From an uncultured Butyrivibrio sp. (GTDB taxonomy: Bacteria; Bacillota; Clostridia; Lachnospirales; Lachnospiraceae): 39,474 nt of DNA. Position numbers and translations under genes: made by a program. The notes beneath the pieces were generated by a model, which saw only the letters and a list, made by a program, of their open reading frames with translations, did no database searches and had not been told where the DNA came from. Location: contig CAMVLM010000018.1 in NCBI GenBank assembly GCA_947168335.1, forward strand, positions 1 to 39,474, given 5' to 3'. Positions within the stretch are counted from its first letter, which is position 1, and every line of letters begins with the position of its first letter. Shown here one piece after another: positions 14,826 through 22,853 of this stretch.

Positions 14826-14859
14826 GCGGAACCGGTTGATGGGGTCAACTCGGTTCCGC
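14826..14859 (-). terminator. Strong hairpin, terminator of the 14.96-kb gene
   Basis: GCGGAACCG/CGGTTCCGC, extended by GTTGA/TCAAC with a one-base bulge, makes a stem of 14 base pairs with loop TGGGG. On the minus strand TCTTTT follows. It lies 100 bases after the small membrane gene and just upstream of the M48 -10 box, so an added operator role is possible. Confidence 0.65.
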
Positions 14860-14958
14860 AGGTGAAAGATGCAACAAATTATTGTTATTTGGTTTATTTA
14901 TTTTATTATAATGCGATTATCATAATTATGTCAATGCGTTATCACATATTCGATATCA

Positions 14959-15183
14959 TCAGGCGTGTTTTACTATAAAACCTATTATCATAGCCACTAT
15001 CAATATAGGGAATGCAATGTAAAGCAGACCTCCGAATACCAATGCGGTAAGCATGATAGGGAAGAACACAAGGTAAAGTGCAACCTTAAAAATGTTCCAT
15101 GAAAATCTGAATGCAAATCCTATTAGCCTTCCAATGAATCCAAACATCATAAACATAAATATCATTGTCAATAACATGATCAT
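14959..15183 (-). CDS. Small two-helix membrane protein, about 74 aa
   Basis: A very hydrophobic protein with two predicted transmembrane segments (LLTMIFMFMMFGFIG and ALVFGGLLYIAFPILIVAMIIGFIV) separated by a short basic-aromatic stretch. The track begins at 15189 (MVMIM...), but the AAAGG site touches that ATG. The third codon, ATG 15183, gives better spacing. No family is recognised. It stands alone with its own terminator about 100 bases downstream. Confidence 0.65.
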   Translation of the reverse strand: MIMLLTMIFMFMMFGFIGRLIGFAFRFSWNIFKVALYLVFFPIMLTALVFGGLLYIAFPILIVAMIIGFIVKHA

Positions 15184-15337
15184 CACCATCCTTTTTATGC
15201 GATCAACAAATGTCTTTGTTTATGATATTATTGTATCCTTCCTTTTACATTTGTTACATATCATATAGAGCAAAAATAGTGCCCGTATTTCTCATAATCG
15301 GGGGATTAAGACTTATTCCAAAACAAATACAGCCTCA

Positions 15338-16459
15338 TTATTCCTCAACCAGGACTCCGCATACTACAAATCTAAGCTCATCTTTATCTGTGCAGGTAGA
15401 CAGAGTCACGACCTTCTTTGTGTCATTGACAATAATCTCAGAATCCATATAGGATTTACGTCTAACAGGTTCTGCATCATGTACAAAATCCTTTGATGCC
15501 TCTGCAACATAATCGTATATTACATAGTCATTGGGAACATCCATATACGCAAATATTTCATATTTATTTGTTGTGTCCCCCGTAACTATATAGAAATATC
15601 TGTGATCTTTGATATACTCAGGATCTTTTCTGAAATTTCTAAGACTTCCAAACATTGTACGGTCCTTCATATTATGACCATATACAATTGAATTCGAATC
15701 TGAAAAATCAGCTGATGACCTGTAATCAAGGAAAATAGCTCCGGTATTTGCAGGTTCGCCATCATACCCTAATTCCAGATATTTCTTATTATCCCCGCAT
15801 TGCATAATAGGATAATTTACAGAACCATCTTCAAAATAAACCCATCCAACAGTTTCAGGATACTTTTCGATATATGCCGCCAGATCATTTACAACATTAT
15901 CAGTATTAGTCTTTGTTACAACCACTTCGTCACTGCTTTTGACTGTTTCAGATAAAGAATCACCATTGCCTGTTTTTTCTGTGGTTTCAGAAGACTCTGA
16001 AGTTTCTACATCTTTAACCTCATTGGAAGCTGCTTTAGTCTCAACTTCTTCTGAATTTTCAACAGTTTCAGCCTCTTCTGACGCTTCTGTCGTTTCTTCT
16101 TTTTCTTCTTCTGACACCTTTGTCGTCTCTTCTAATGTTTCCTCTGTTTTTGCTATAGCAGAGTCAGATTTTTCTGCATTATCAGTCTGTCTGGTATCTG
16201 ACAACGGAGAAACAAATCTGCTGCACAAATACACTATCACCCCAATGCATATAACACCGACAAGAAGTATTCCCGCTTTCTTTCTAAAAAACCCGAATAA
16301 CTCACATATTTTCTCCGGAATATATAAAATAATACTCAGAAACACCATCAGACCAAGCGTTAAGTATGTTATAAGCTTTGCGTTATTTCTATGTCTGGTA
16401 ATATGGCCTCTGGCCTTTAAAACCAGTTTTGTAAAGATCTTTTTCTTAAAATTATTCAC
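15338..16459 (-). CDS. Class B-like sortase with long acidic stalk
   Basis: A 373-residue cysteine transpeptidase. The start is GTG (16459) with a weak AGAAG site. Two hydrophobic segments (about 28-47 and 62-80) precede a low-complexity Glu/Thr/Ser stalk (about 88-185). The extracellular sortase domain follows. The catalytic His is in IVYGHNM (about 260), the Cys in TLSTCT (about 355) and the Arg in LRFVVCG. YPIMQCGDNKKYL and the overall layout fit class B or a related class. It would attach proteins to peptidoglycan or to each other. No protein with an LPxTG/NPxTN-type sorting tail occurs in the window, so its substrate is elsewhere. Confidence 0.91.
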   Translation of the reverse strand: MNNFKKKIFTKLVLKARGHITRHRNNAKLITYLTLGLMVFLSIILYIPEKICELFGFFRKKAGILLVGVICIGVIVYLCSRFVSPLSDTRQTDNAEKSDSAIAKTEETLEETTKVSEEEKEETTEASEEAETVENSEEVETKAASNEVKDVETSESSETTEKTGNGDSLSETVKSSDEVVVTKTNTDNVVNDLAAYIEKYPETVGWVYFEDGSVNYPIMQCGDNKKYLELGYDGEPANTGAIFLDYRSSADFSDSNSIVYGHNMKDRTMFGSLRNFRKDPEYIKDHRYFYIVTGDTTNKYEIFAYMDVPNDYVIYDYVAEASKDFVHDAEPVRRKSYMDSEIIVNDTKKVVTLSTCTDKDELRFVVCGVLVEE

Positions 16460-16534
16460 GTACTTCTTCTTTCAATCTGAAAATTTTCTATCGCATTCCA
16501 AAAATGTCTGCACAAACAAGCAATTCTTTTATAT

Positions 16535-17053
16535 TTACATTGCGATCTGGCAGGAACGCATTGTTTCAAGGGCTGCCTGATGTTTTTCAGGAGTAACTCC
16601 AGCACAGCATTTCTCATCAACGGAAATTTTAACTTCTGGCATGTATGCCTTAAGCATAAGTGCATTGGAAACAACACAGATATCCGTACACAGGCCTATC
16701 AGTTCAAGTTCAATTTCCTCTTTTTCAGATATTTCTTTGATTCTGCACGCTAGTTCTGTTGAGCCAAATGTAGGCTTGTTAATAACCGTCGCATCCCTCA
16801 ACGCCTCAGCTATACTGCTCTTTATCTCCCAGCCTTCTGTACCGATGATACAATGCGGAACAGGGAGATTTGCGCCTTCCTGAGTCTCCATATAATCAGG
16901 TTCATGAGTATCTCTTGTTGCAAAAATATCTTTAGCATCATATTCTTTAATTTTACTGATAACAGCAGGTACAATTGCCTCTGCTTCTTTTGTACCAAGA
17001 GCACCATCAATAAAATCGTTTTGCATATCAATAACTACTAAAATCTTTCTCAT
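16535..17053 (-). CDS. Isochorismatase-family cysteine hydrolase (nicotinamidase-like)
   Basis: A 172-residue alpha/beta hydrolase of the isochorismatase superfamily. The catalytic Asp is in LVVIDMQNDF, the Lys in VINKPTFGST and the nucleophilic Cys in GLCTDICVVSNA. Between them FATRDTHEPDYMETQEG resembles the metal-site region of nicotinamidases (D-x-H). Nicotinamide deamidation for NAD salvage is a reasonable guess, but related amidases cannot be excluded. ATG 17053 follows GGAGG. It is transcribed toward the sortase, with a 75-base gap. Confidence 0.91.
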   Translation of the reverse strand: MRKILVVIDMQNDFIDGALGTKEAEAIVPAVISKIKEYDAKDIFATRDTHEPDYMETQEGANLPVPHCIIGTEGWEIKSSIAEALRDATVINKPTFGSTELACRIKEISEKEEIELELIGLCTDICVVSNALMLKAYMPEVKISVDEKCCAGVTPEKHQAALETMRSCQIAM

Positions 17054-17157
17054 ATCGGGCCTCCATTTTTATATCGCATATTCAACTATTATATATTCAT
17101 ACAAGCTTAAATCCAAGTTTCATGAAAATATTAGCCCAATTTTTCTAATTTAATTTT

Positions 17158-19008
17158 TTACTCGTCTGAAGACTCCTGATACTCATCAATTATCAGATTA
17201 AGCTCATGATATGGATTATCAATCAGCTTTATTTCATCGTTAAGCTCTAAAAGCTTATCCTCCGCATAGCTCCACCTGGGCCATTCCGGCAGACTGATGC
17301 TGCCATCACTGCCCTTATTGGGATCTCCTGTTTTGGCGAAGTTCGTCCAATAAGTCTGCATAATCTCTGACAAAGCATAATCATCAGCATCATACATTCC
17401 GGGATGATATGCAAGGTTTCCATATGCATAAACCATCTCACCGGCATGATTATTGCTCAGATAATTATTGGTTTTCGTAAAGAAATACTGATATACCGGC
17501 TTTCCCTGCTTCTCCATATATTTACTCCAGACATTATGGCTGTATGAAAACCATACATCACTGTAAATATAGTTAAGAGAACCCTTTGCCTCTCCCTTGG
17601 CATCCACAACAAAGTAATTATCTCTTGTTATCGAATCGTATGGTATAAGCTCTGCGGCTTTTCCTGCATAATCCCCAAGCACTTCCTGAAGGATTTCTTC
17701 ATAATTCCCACTTGTTGCATTGGTGCTGAGCAAAAATGCATCTGCCTCTTTAAGATTAGATCCATTTAAAAGCGCCTGCTCGTGGTTCTCTCCCTTTTCA
17801 TAAGTAAGATAGGGCATCTCTTTAAGTGCATACCCGTCCACGCACATATCACTGTTCTGAGAACTGGTATTTACAAGCTTTTTCGCATCAATTTCTCTGA
17901 GATCGCTTATGTTGTCTGCATTAAATTCCTTTAATATCTCTTTTCCTGTAGAAAGAGCTTCATCCATATCCCTAAAGGTATGATATGGCTTCCTTCCTGC
18001 AATTCCGCTGCTTTCAGCTATCGCTCTGACAAAAAGTCCATCTGTGAGCGGAGATACACACAGCGCATTAACTGAGGATGATCCTGCTGACTCACCGGCA
18101 ATTGTTATATTATTGGGGTCTCCGCCAAACGAAGCTATATTTTCATGAACCCATTTAAGCGCCATTATCTGATCAAGCAGACCATAGTCTCCGGTTGTGC
18201 CATTAGGAGATTCGCTGATAAGCTCTTCATTTGCCATATATCCGAATATTCCAAGTCGATATGCGAAATTGACCATAATTACACCCTTTTTCGCAAAACT
18301 CTCACCCCGATATTCCGTATAATATGATTGTCCAGATGTAAGTGAACCGCCATGAACATAGAAAATTACCGGAAGAGGTTCATCTCCCAGATCGGCAGGT
18401 CTGTATACATTAAGATATAAACAGTCCTCACTCATTGCATCTTTATACTGATCATCCAGTGAAAATCTGTAATCGTGAGTACCAAGAATCTTGGACAAGG
18501 AAGAATAAAGCGTGGATGACGAAGGCTGCATTGCCATAGGTGCGTAGGTATCACATGCTCTGACACCATCCCAACTGTCAGCCTCCTGAGGTTCCTTCCA
18601 CCTAAGGTCACCAACGGGTGGTTTCGCATAAGGAACACCTGCAAAAATCTCGACCTCATGGTCCTTGCTGTACACTCCTGTTATATCTCCCTGTGCTACA
18701 TGAACTACAGACGTAGCTTCCGGATTCTTATAGGTAACAGCCGGAATACGCTTTTCTTCAGGTGCTGTAAGCACATAATTGATGTAGAAAAGCGCGATAA
18801 GAACCACAAAAGCTCCCGCTGCAACTGCCTTATTCCAGATTTTTATTTTGTTATCACGGGTATCTCTTTTTCGTATCTGTTTTCTTGCATATAAAAGCAA
18901 AAAACATAGTAAAACTGCGATTGCCCATCCTATAAGCCTGTTCTTGGAAAGTTCCAACAGCAGCAGATAAACCGCCGTTATGAATACAATAAAAATACTA
19001 TATACCAT
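17158..19008 (-). CDS. Type B carboxylesterase with N-terminal membrane anchor
   Basis: A 616-residue protein. The first 85 residues contain three hydrophobic helices (two close together, then AVAAGAFVVLIALFYINYVL), so the alpha/beta-hydrolase domain is held at the membrane, probably outside. The esterase domain begins at GDITGVYSKDHEVEIFAGVPYAKPPVG and has EDCLYLNVYRP, the oxyanion region VHGGSLTSG, the nucleophile elbow GESAGSSS (Ser near 307) and the catalytic His in NNHAGEMVYAYGN. It would hydrolyse carboxylic esters, such as plant-derived or lipid esters; substrate unknown. GAGGTAATTGAT precedes the ATG. Most family members lack such a multi-helix anchor. Confidence 0.93.
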   Translation of the reverse strand: MVYSIFIVFITAVYLLLLELSKNRLIGWAIAVLLCFLLLYARKQIRKRDTRDNKIKIWNKAVAAGAFVVLIALFYINYVLTAPEEKRIPAVTYKNPEATSVVHVAQGDITGVYSKDHEVEIFAGVPYAKPPVGDLRWKEPQEADSWDGVRACDTYAPMAMQPSSSTLYSSLSKILGTHDYRFSLDDQYKDAMSEDCLYLNVYRPADLGDEPLPVIFYVHGGSLTSGQSYYTEYRGESFAKKGVIMVNFAYRLGIFGYMANEELISESPNGTTGDYGLLDQIMALKWVHENIASFGGDPNNITIAGESAGSSSVNALCVSPLTDGLFVRAIAESSGIAGRKPYHTFRDMDEALSTGKEILKEFNADNISDLREIDAKKLVNTSSQNSDMCVDGYALKEMPYLTYEKGENHEQALLNGSNLKEADAFLLSTNATSGNYEEILQEVLGDYAGKAAELIPYDSITRDNYFVVDAKGEAKGSLNYIYSDVWFSYSHNVWSKYMEKQGKPVYQYFFTKTNNYLSNNHAGEMVYAYGNLAYHPGMYDADDYALSEIMQTYWTNFAKTGDPNKGSDGSISLPEWPRWSYAEDKLLELNDEIKLIDNPYHELNLIIDEYQESSDE

Positions 19009-19153
19009 ATCAATTACCTCTTCATTATTTTAAATTGTGCATCATTTAATTGTTTTAGATACATTATCATAATTTTTCAAAATATGAAAGTACTGATATA
19101 TAATTTTATGGTATAGTATTCTTCATCGGAAAAAAAGGAGGAATTTATTTACT

Positions 19154-19447
19154 ATGGAACCAGTAAAAAGTATTGACGCGGAAGACGATCAGTTTGCATA
19201 CCGCTATGACACACAACTCCTTATTGACAGAAGAGATAAGGATCTTGATGAAGACGAAATAGCTGACTACATAACAACACATTTTGAGGGTAATTCCCTG
19301 ATCGCTGCAGGTGATGAGGAACTCGTTAAGATTCATTTTCATACAAATGAGCCTTGGAAAATCCTTGAATATTGCAATACTGTAGGAGAAATCTACGACA
19401 TTGTAGTAGAGGACATGATCAGACAGTCAGCCGGAATGCAGGGTTAA
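19154..19447 (+). CDS. Free-standing FakA C-terminal-like (DegV/DAK-related) module
   Basis: This 97-residue protein matches only the final part of FakA/YloV-type fatty-acid kinase subunits. Its YRYDTQLLID, EIADYITTHFEGNSLIAAGDEELVKIHFHTNEPWKILEY and GEIYDIVVEDM correspond to the YxYxTEF..., GDS(L/V)xVxxDdelvKvHvHt and GELxxIkIeNM blocks. The DAK2 kinase domain and middle domain are absent, and there is no open frame for them upstream. AAAGGAGGAATT precedes the ATG and a terminator follows, so it looks like a real small gene and not the end of a broken one. It may be a regulatory or lipid-binding module; function inferred only. Confidence 0.72.
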   Translation: MEPVKSIDAEDDQFAYRYDTQLLIDRRDKDLDEDEIADYITTHFEGNSLIAAGDEELVKIHFHTNEPWKILEYCNTVGEIYDIVVEDMIRQSAGMQG

Positions 19448-19470
19448 TCCCGTTGAAAGAATTACCGACA

Positions 19471-19505
19471 AAAATGGCAGCCCATCTGAATGGACTGCCA
19501 TTTTT
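19471..19505. terminator. Bidirectional terminator
   Basis: AAAATGGCAG and CTGCCATTTTT pair across a 14-base loop, with T-runs on both strands. It separates the FakA-like module from the converging NifX-SlyD gene. Confidence 0.87.
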
Positions 19506-19516
19506 AGCGTTTTTTA

Positions 19517-20419
19517 TCAGCTTACAACTTCTACAAGCTCTATTCTGAAGTTGAGCTCTTTTCCTGCCATCTCGTGATTTGCATCAAATGTGATGGTCTT
19601 GTCATCCTTATCTGTAACCTTTACAGGGAAAGGTCTTCCGTACATATCCTGAAGGTAAACCTGCTGGTCTACACTGAGGTTTTCAGCTCCGGGCATTTCT
19701 GCAATATCAACAGTGAAAATTGCCTCCGGATCCACCTCTCCGTATGCCTCCTCAGGCATAAGATGGATATCTACAGTCTCTCCGACCTCCATGTTTGCTA
19801 CTGCAACGTCAAAACCGTGAATCATCATTCCCATTCCGCACACGAATTCAAGGGGCTCACCTCTGTCATATGATGAATCAAACTGTGTACCATCATTAAA
19901 TGTTCCCTTATAGTGAGCACGTACGGTTTTTCCCGCATTTTTTCCCTCGATAATGGGACCACCATGGCATCCGTGGCAACCGCCGCAGCCGCCTTCTTCA
20001 TCATGACAGCCACCGCATGATTCCTCCTCGTCATGGCATCCGCCACAACCATGCTCTTCTTCATGATCTCCGCAGGTATGTCCTTCTCCATGGTGATCAC
20101 AGTTTACACCTGTATTGATAAGCTCACCCTTAAGGTATGCCTCAACAGCATCATCAGTATTTCCTGATGCACCTGCGCAAAGCTCAATACCATTCTCTTC
20201 AAGAGCAGCCTGAGCACCACCGCCGATACCGCCGCAAATAAGAACATCGATGTCCTTTCCTGCAAGAAGTCCTGCAAGTGCGCCGTGTCCGCTTCCTTCT
20301 GAACCTATAATCTCTGAAGACTGAACATTTCCGTCTTCTACGGTATATACTTTAAATTCCTGAGTATGACCAAAATGCTGAAATACTTCTCCGTTTTCAT
20401 ATGTTACTGCAATCTTCAT
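19517..20419 (-). CDS. NifX/NifB-like domain fused through a Cys/His-rich linker to an FKBP (SlyD-type) prolyl isomerase
   Basis: A 300-residue protein. Residues 1-104 are a dinitrogenase iron-molybdenum-cofactor-type domain (MKIAVTYENGEVFQHFGHTQEF, DVLICGGIGGGA). Residues 107-153 are a linker with nine Cys and nine His, including three CGGCH units at a ten-residue period. Residues 155-300 are a SlyD-type FKBP with the inserted chaperone flap: VRAHYKGTFNDGTQFDSS, HGFDVAVANMEVGE, PEEAYGEVDPEAIF, FDANHEMAGKELNFRIELVEV. It is probably a soluble metal-binding folding factor. SlyD proteins carry a metal-rich tail used in nickel delivery; here the metal region sits between domains. It is a single gene with its own terminator. 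Confidence 0.88.
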   Translation of the reverse strand: MKIAVTYENGEVFQHFGHTQEFKVYTVEDGNVQSSEIIGSEGSGHGALAGLLAGKDIDVLICGGIGGGAQAALEENGIELCAGASGNTDDAVEAYLKGELINTGVNCDHHGEGHTCGDHEEEHGCGGCHDEEESCGGCHDEEGGCGGCHGCHGGPIIEGKNAGKTVRAHYKGTFNDGTQFDSSYDRGEPLEFVCGMGMMIHGFDVAVANMEVGETVDIHLMPEEAYGEVDPEAIFTVDIAEMPGAENLSVDQQVYLQDMYGRPFPVKVTDKDDKTITFDANHEMAGKELNFRIELVEVVS

Positions 20420-20619
20420 TACTTCCTCCTTAATTGCCTAACAATATTACATTACTTTTTAAACACAAAGTATTACCATTTTATCATTAGTCCTCCAAAA
20501 ATAAAATCACAATTTTCGACGACAAATAATTTTATAAAAGCTTTAAATTTTCCCAGCCGGTTATGTAGTATCATTTTATTAGTACTTATGAATCGCAGCT
20601 GAAAGTGAGGTATTTGATT

Positions 20620-20772
20620 ATGAGTGATGAATTCAGGGAAAAAGCCATTAAAATAATAGTTGATTTCGGAAGTGGTGATGAAGCCGCTCTGAAAGCTCTT
20701 GATGATGCTTCTCTGCTGGCAAAATACTGCGAAGTCACAGGGGAATCTGCCGAAGATTATAAAGATGCGTGA
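20620..20772 (+). CDS. Small acidic protein of unknown function, 50 aa
   Basis: Below the ORF-track cutoff; the track's 20699-20959 entry is an overlapping wrong frame. ATG 20620 follows GAGG with nine-base spacing and opens a 50-codon frame. The product is a predicted all-helical acidic protein: MSDEFREKAIKIIVDFGSG, EAALKALDDASLLAKYCEVTG, EDYKDA. It is divergent from the NifX-SlyD gene across 200 bases of AT-rich DNA. No family is recognised. Codon use and the good ribosome binding site argue that it is real. Confidence 0.62.
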   Translation: MSDEFREKAIKIIVDFGSGDEAALKALDDASLLAKYCEVTGESAEDYKDA

Positions 20773-20897
20773 TGAGAGTTTTCACAAAAAAACCACATTC
20801 TCGTCACGATTTATTACGAATTCTTTTGTAATATTATCATATCAGGAAACACCAATCCTGATGAATCCCCTCATAAAACACTTTTCTTCAAAAAATA

Positions 20898-20933
20898 AAG
20901 GCCGGTCTCCAGCGATAGGAGCCCGGCCTTTCC
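20898..20933. terminator. Terminator of the ABC-F gene
   Basis: GGCCGG(T)CTCC and GGAG(C)CCGGCC pair around AGCGATA, with AAA and TTT at the ends. On the minus strand TTTATTTTTT follows, four bases beyond the ABC-F stop. Confidence 0.88.
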
Positions 20934-20936
20934 TCC

Positions 20937-22496
20937 TTATAATTTCGTTGTCCATTTAGTGCAATCAATCACTTCGGTTGCCAGATCCTGATAAAAATCC
21001 GGTTCGTGACAAACCATAACAACTGTTCCCTTATATTCTTTCAGAGCACGATGAAGCTCTTCTTTAGCATCAACATCCAGATGGTTTGTAGGCTCATCAA
21101 GGACAAGTATGTTTGATTCCCTGTTCATAAGCTTGCAGAGCCTTACCTTTGCCTGTTCACCACCGGAAAGTACTTTACATTTACTCTCGATATGCTTTGT
21201 CGTAAGTCCGCACTTTGCAAGAGCGCTTCGTACTTCATACTGAGAGAAAGACGGAAACTCATTCCATATCTCCTGCAGACATGTAGTCTCTATATCCGGA
21301 GACATTTCCTGCTCAAAATATCCGATTTCAACGTGTTCTCCCCTTTGTACCCAGCCTGAAATCGAGGGAATAATACCAAGCAGGCTCTTCAGAAGAGTAG
21401 ATTTACCAATTCCGTTAGCACCTGTAAGAACAATAAAGGTATTCCTTTCAATCATCAGATTCAGAGGCGTGGACAGTGGTTCATCATAGCCTATGACAAG
21501 ATCCTTTGTCTCAAAAAGAACCTTTCCGGGAGTTCTGGCTGTCTTGAAGTAAAACTCCGGCTTGGGTTTTTCCTGAACCTTCTCAATAAGCTCCATATTA
21601 TCAAGCTTTTTCTGGCGTGCCATAGCCATGTTTCTTGTTGCAACCCTTGCCTTATTTCTTGCAACAAAGTCCTTAAGATCAGCAATTTCCTGCTGTTGTC
21701 TGTTATAAGCAGCTTCTCTCTGAGCCTTTTTCATCTCATAGACTTCCATAAATTTATCATAATCTCCGACATATCTGTCGAGACTGTGTGTCTGACCATC
21801 CATGTGATAAATGATGTTTACGACACTGTTCAGGAACGGAATGTCATGAGAAATAAGAATAAAAGCATTTTCATATTCCTGAAGGTATCTCGTAAGCCAG
21901 ACTATATGCTCTGCATCAAGATAATTTGTAGGCTCATCCAGCAAAAGAATATCAGGCTTTTCCAGAAGAAGCTTGGCAAGAAGAATTTTGGTTCTCTGCC
22001 CTCCTGAAAGCTCTGTTACATCACGGTCAAGGCCAAGTTCCAGAAATCCCAGAGCTCTTGAAACCTCTTCTATCTTTGAATCTATCAGGTAAAAATCGTG
22101 GTTTGTAAGAAGATCCTGTATTGTACCCAGCTCTTCCATATATTCCTCAAGCTGTTTTTCATCCGCTTCTCCCATGGCATCACAGATTTCATTCATTCTT
22201 GTTTCCATGGCATATAGCGGTTCATAAGCAGATGCAAGAACATCTCTGATCGTCATACCTTCTTTGAGAACCGCGTGCTGATCAAGATATCCGGCCTTAA
22301 CATTTTTAGACCACTCAATAGTTCCTGCATCCGGCATGAGTTTGCCGGTTATGATATTCATAAATGTGGACTTACCTTCACCGTTTGCGCCGACAAGTCC
22401 GATGTGTTCTCCCTTAAGAAGTCTGAACGAAACATCATCAAAGATCGCTCTGTCTCCAAAACCATGTGTAAGGTGTTCAACGTTTAAAATGCTCAT
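20937..22496 (-). CDS. ABC-F family ATPase, ribosome-associated
   Basis: A 519-residue soluble protein with two ATP-binding cassettes and no membrane domain. Cassette 1 has Walker A GANGEGKST (about 36), signature LSGGQRTK and Walker B LLLDEPTNYLD. The linker between cassettes (about 250-320) is charged and helical (KKAQREAAYNRQQQEIADLKD), the part that reaches the peptidyl-transferase centre in ABC-F proteins. Cassette 2 has GANGIGKST, LSGGEQAK and LVLDEPTNHLD. It likely acts in translation: rescue, quality control or antibiotic protection. Nothing in the sequence singles out a resistance subfamily. It is a single gene. Confidence 0.94.
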   Translation of the reverse strand: MSILNVEHLTHGFGDRAIFDDVSFRLLKGEHIGLVGANGEGKSTFMNIITGKLMPDAGTIEWSKNVKAGYLDQHAVLKEGMTIRDVLASAYEPLYAMETRMNEICDAMGEADEKQLEEYMEELGTIQDLLTNHDFYLIDSKIEEVSRALGFLELGLDRDVTELSGGQRTKILLAKLLLEKPDILLLDEPTNYLDAEHIVWLTRYLQEYENAFILISHDIPFLNSVVNIIYHMDGQTHSLDRYVGDYDKFMEVYEMKKAQREAAYNRQQQEIADLKDFVARNKARVATRNMAMARQKKLDNMELIEKVQEKPKPEFYFKTARTPGKVLFETKDLVIGYDEPLSTPLNLMIERNTFIVLTGANGIGKSTLLKSLLGIIPSISGWVQRGEHVEIGYFEQEMSPDIETTCLQEIWNEFPSFSQYEVRSALAKCGLTTKHIESKCKVLSGGEQAKVRLCKLMNRESNILVLDEPTNHLDVDAKEELHRALKEYKGTVVMVCHEPDFYQDLATEVIDCTKWTTKL

Positions 22497-22616
22497 ATAT
22501 CTTTTCCTTCCAACTTAAAAATCCGTAATCCACATTATATAATATCTTCTGAAATAAAGCGATTAATGATATCTTAATTCTGTCAGACAAAACATGAATT
22601 CGGAGATGGAAAGCTC

Positions 22617-22853
22617 ATGAATTATACATATATTGTAGAATGTGCCGACGGTACCTATTACTGTGGCTGGACTAATAATCTTGAAAAACGCATTTCAGAC
22701 CACAATGCCGGAAAAGGTGCAAAATACACCAAACCAAGACTCCCTGTTAAGCTCGTCTATTACGAAGAATTTGAAACAAAAGAAGCTGCCATGAGCCGTG
22801 AATGGCACATAAAGCAGCTTCCCAGAGCCGAAAAAGAAAAGTTATTCAAATAG
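22617..22853 (+). CDS. GIY-YIG domain protein, UPF0213/YhbQ-like
   Basis: A complete 78-residue GIY-YIG nuclease-fold protein. It starts [37 protein letters not shown], the standard UPF0213 opening, and ends with [21 protein letters not shown]. The Tyr pair, the Arg of the helix and the Glu (in SREWHIK) are present. Related YhbQ proteins have been linked to DNA nicking and repair. GGAGATGGAAAGCTC precedes the ATG. Its last eight bases overlap the end of the converging aldo/keto reductase gene. Confidence 0.91.
   Translation: MNYTYIVECADGTYYCGWTNNLEKRISDHNAGKGAKYTKPRLPVKLVYYEEFETKEAAMSREWHIKQLPRAEKEKLFK

Noticed and set aside
15939-16580. 213-aa plus-strand Ser/Val-rich ORF
   Set aside because: It is the antisense of the Glu/Thr/Ser stalk of the sortase; low-complexity coding DNA often leaves the opposite frame open.
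20699-20959. 86-aa plus-strand ORF
   Set aside because: It starts inside the 50-aa gene in another frame and runs through the ABC-F terminator.
20937-22496. ABC-F as an antibiotic-resistance gene
   Set aside because: Motifs show the family, but nothing in the linker or context points to a known resistance subfamily; most Firmicutes carry several housekeeping ABC-F genes.
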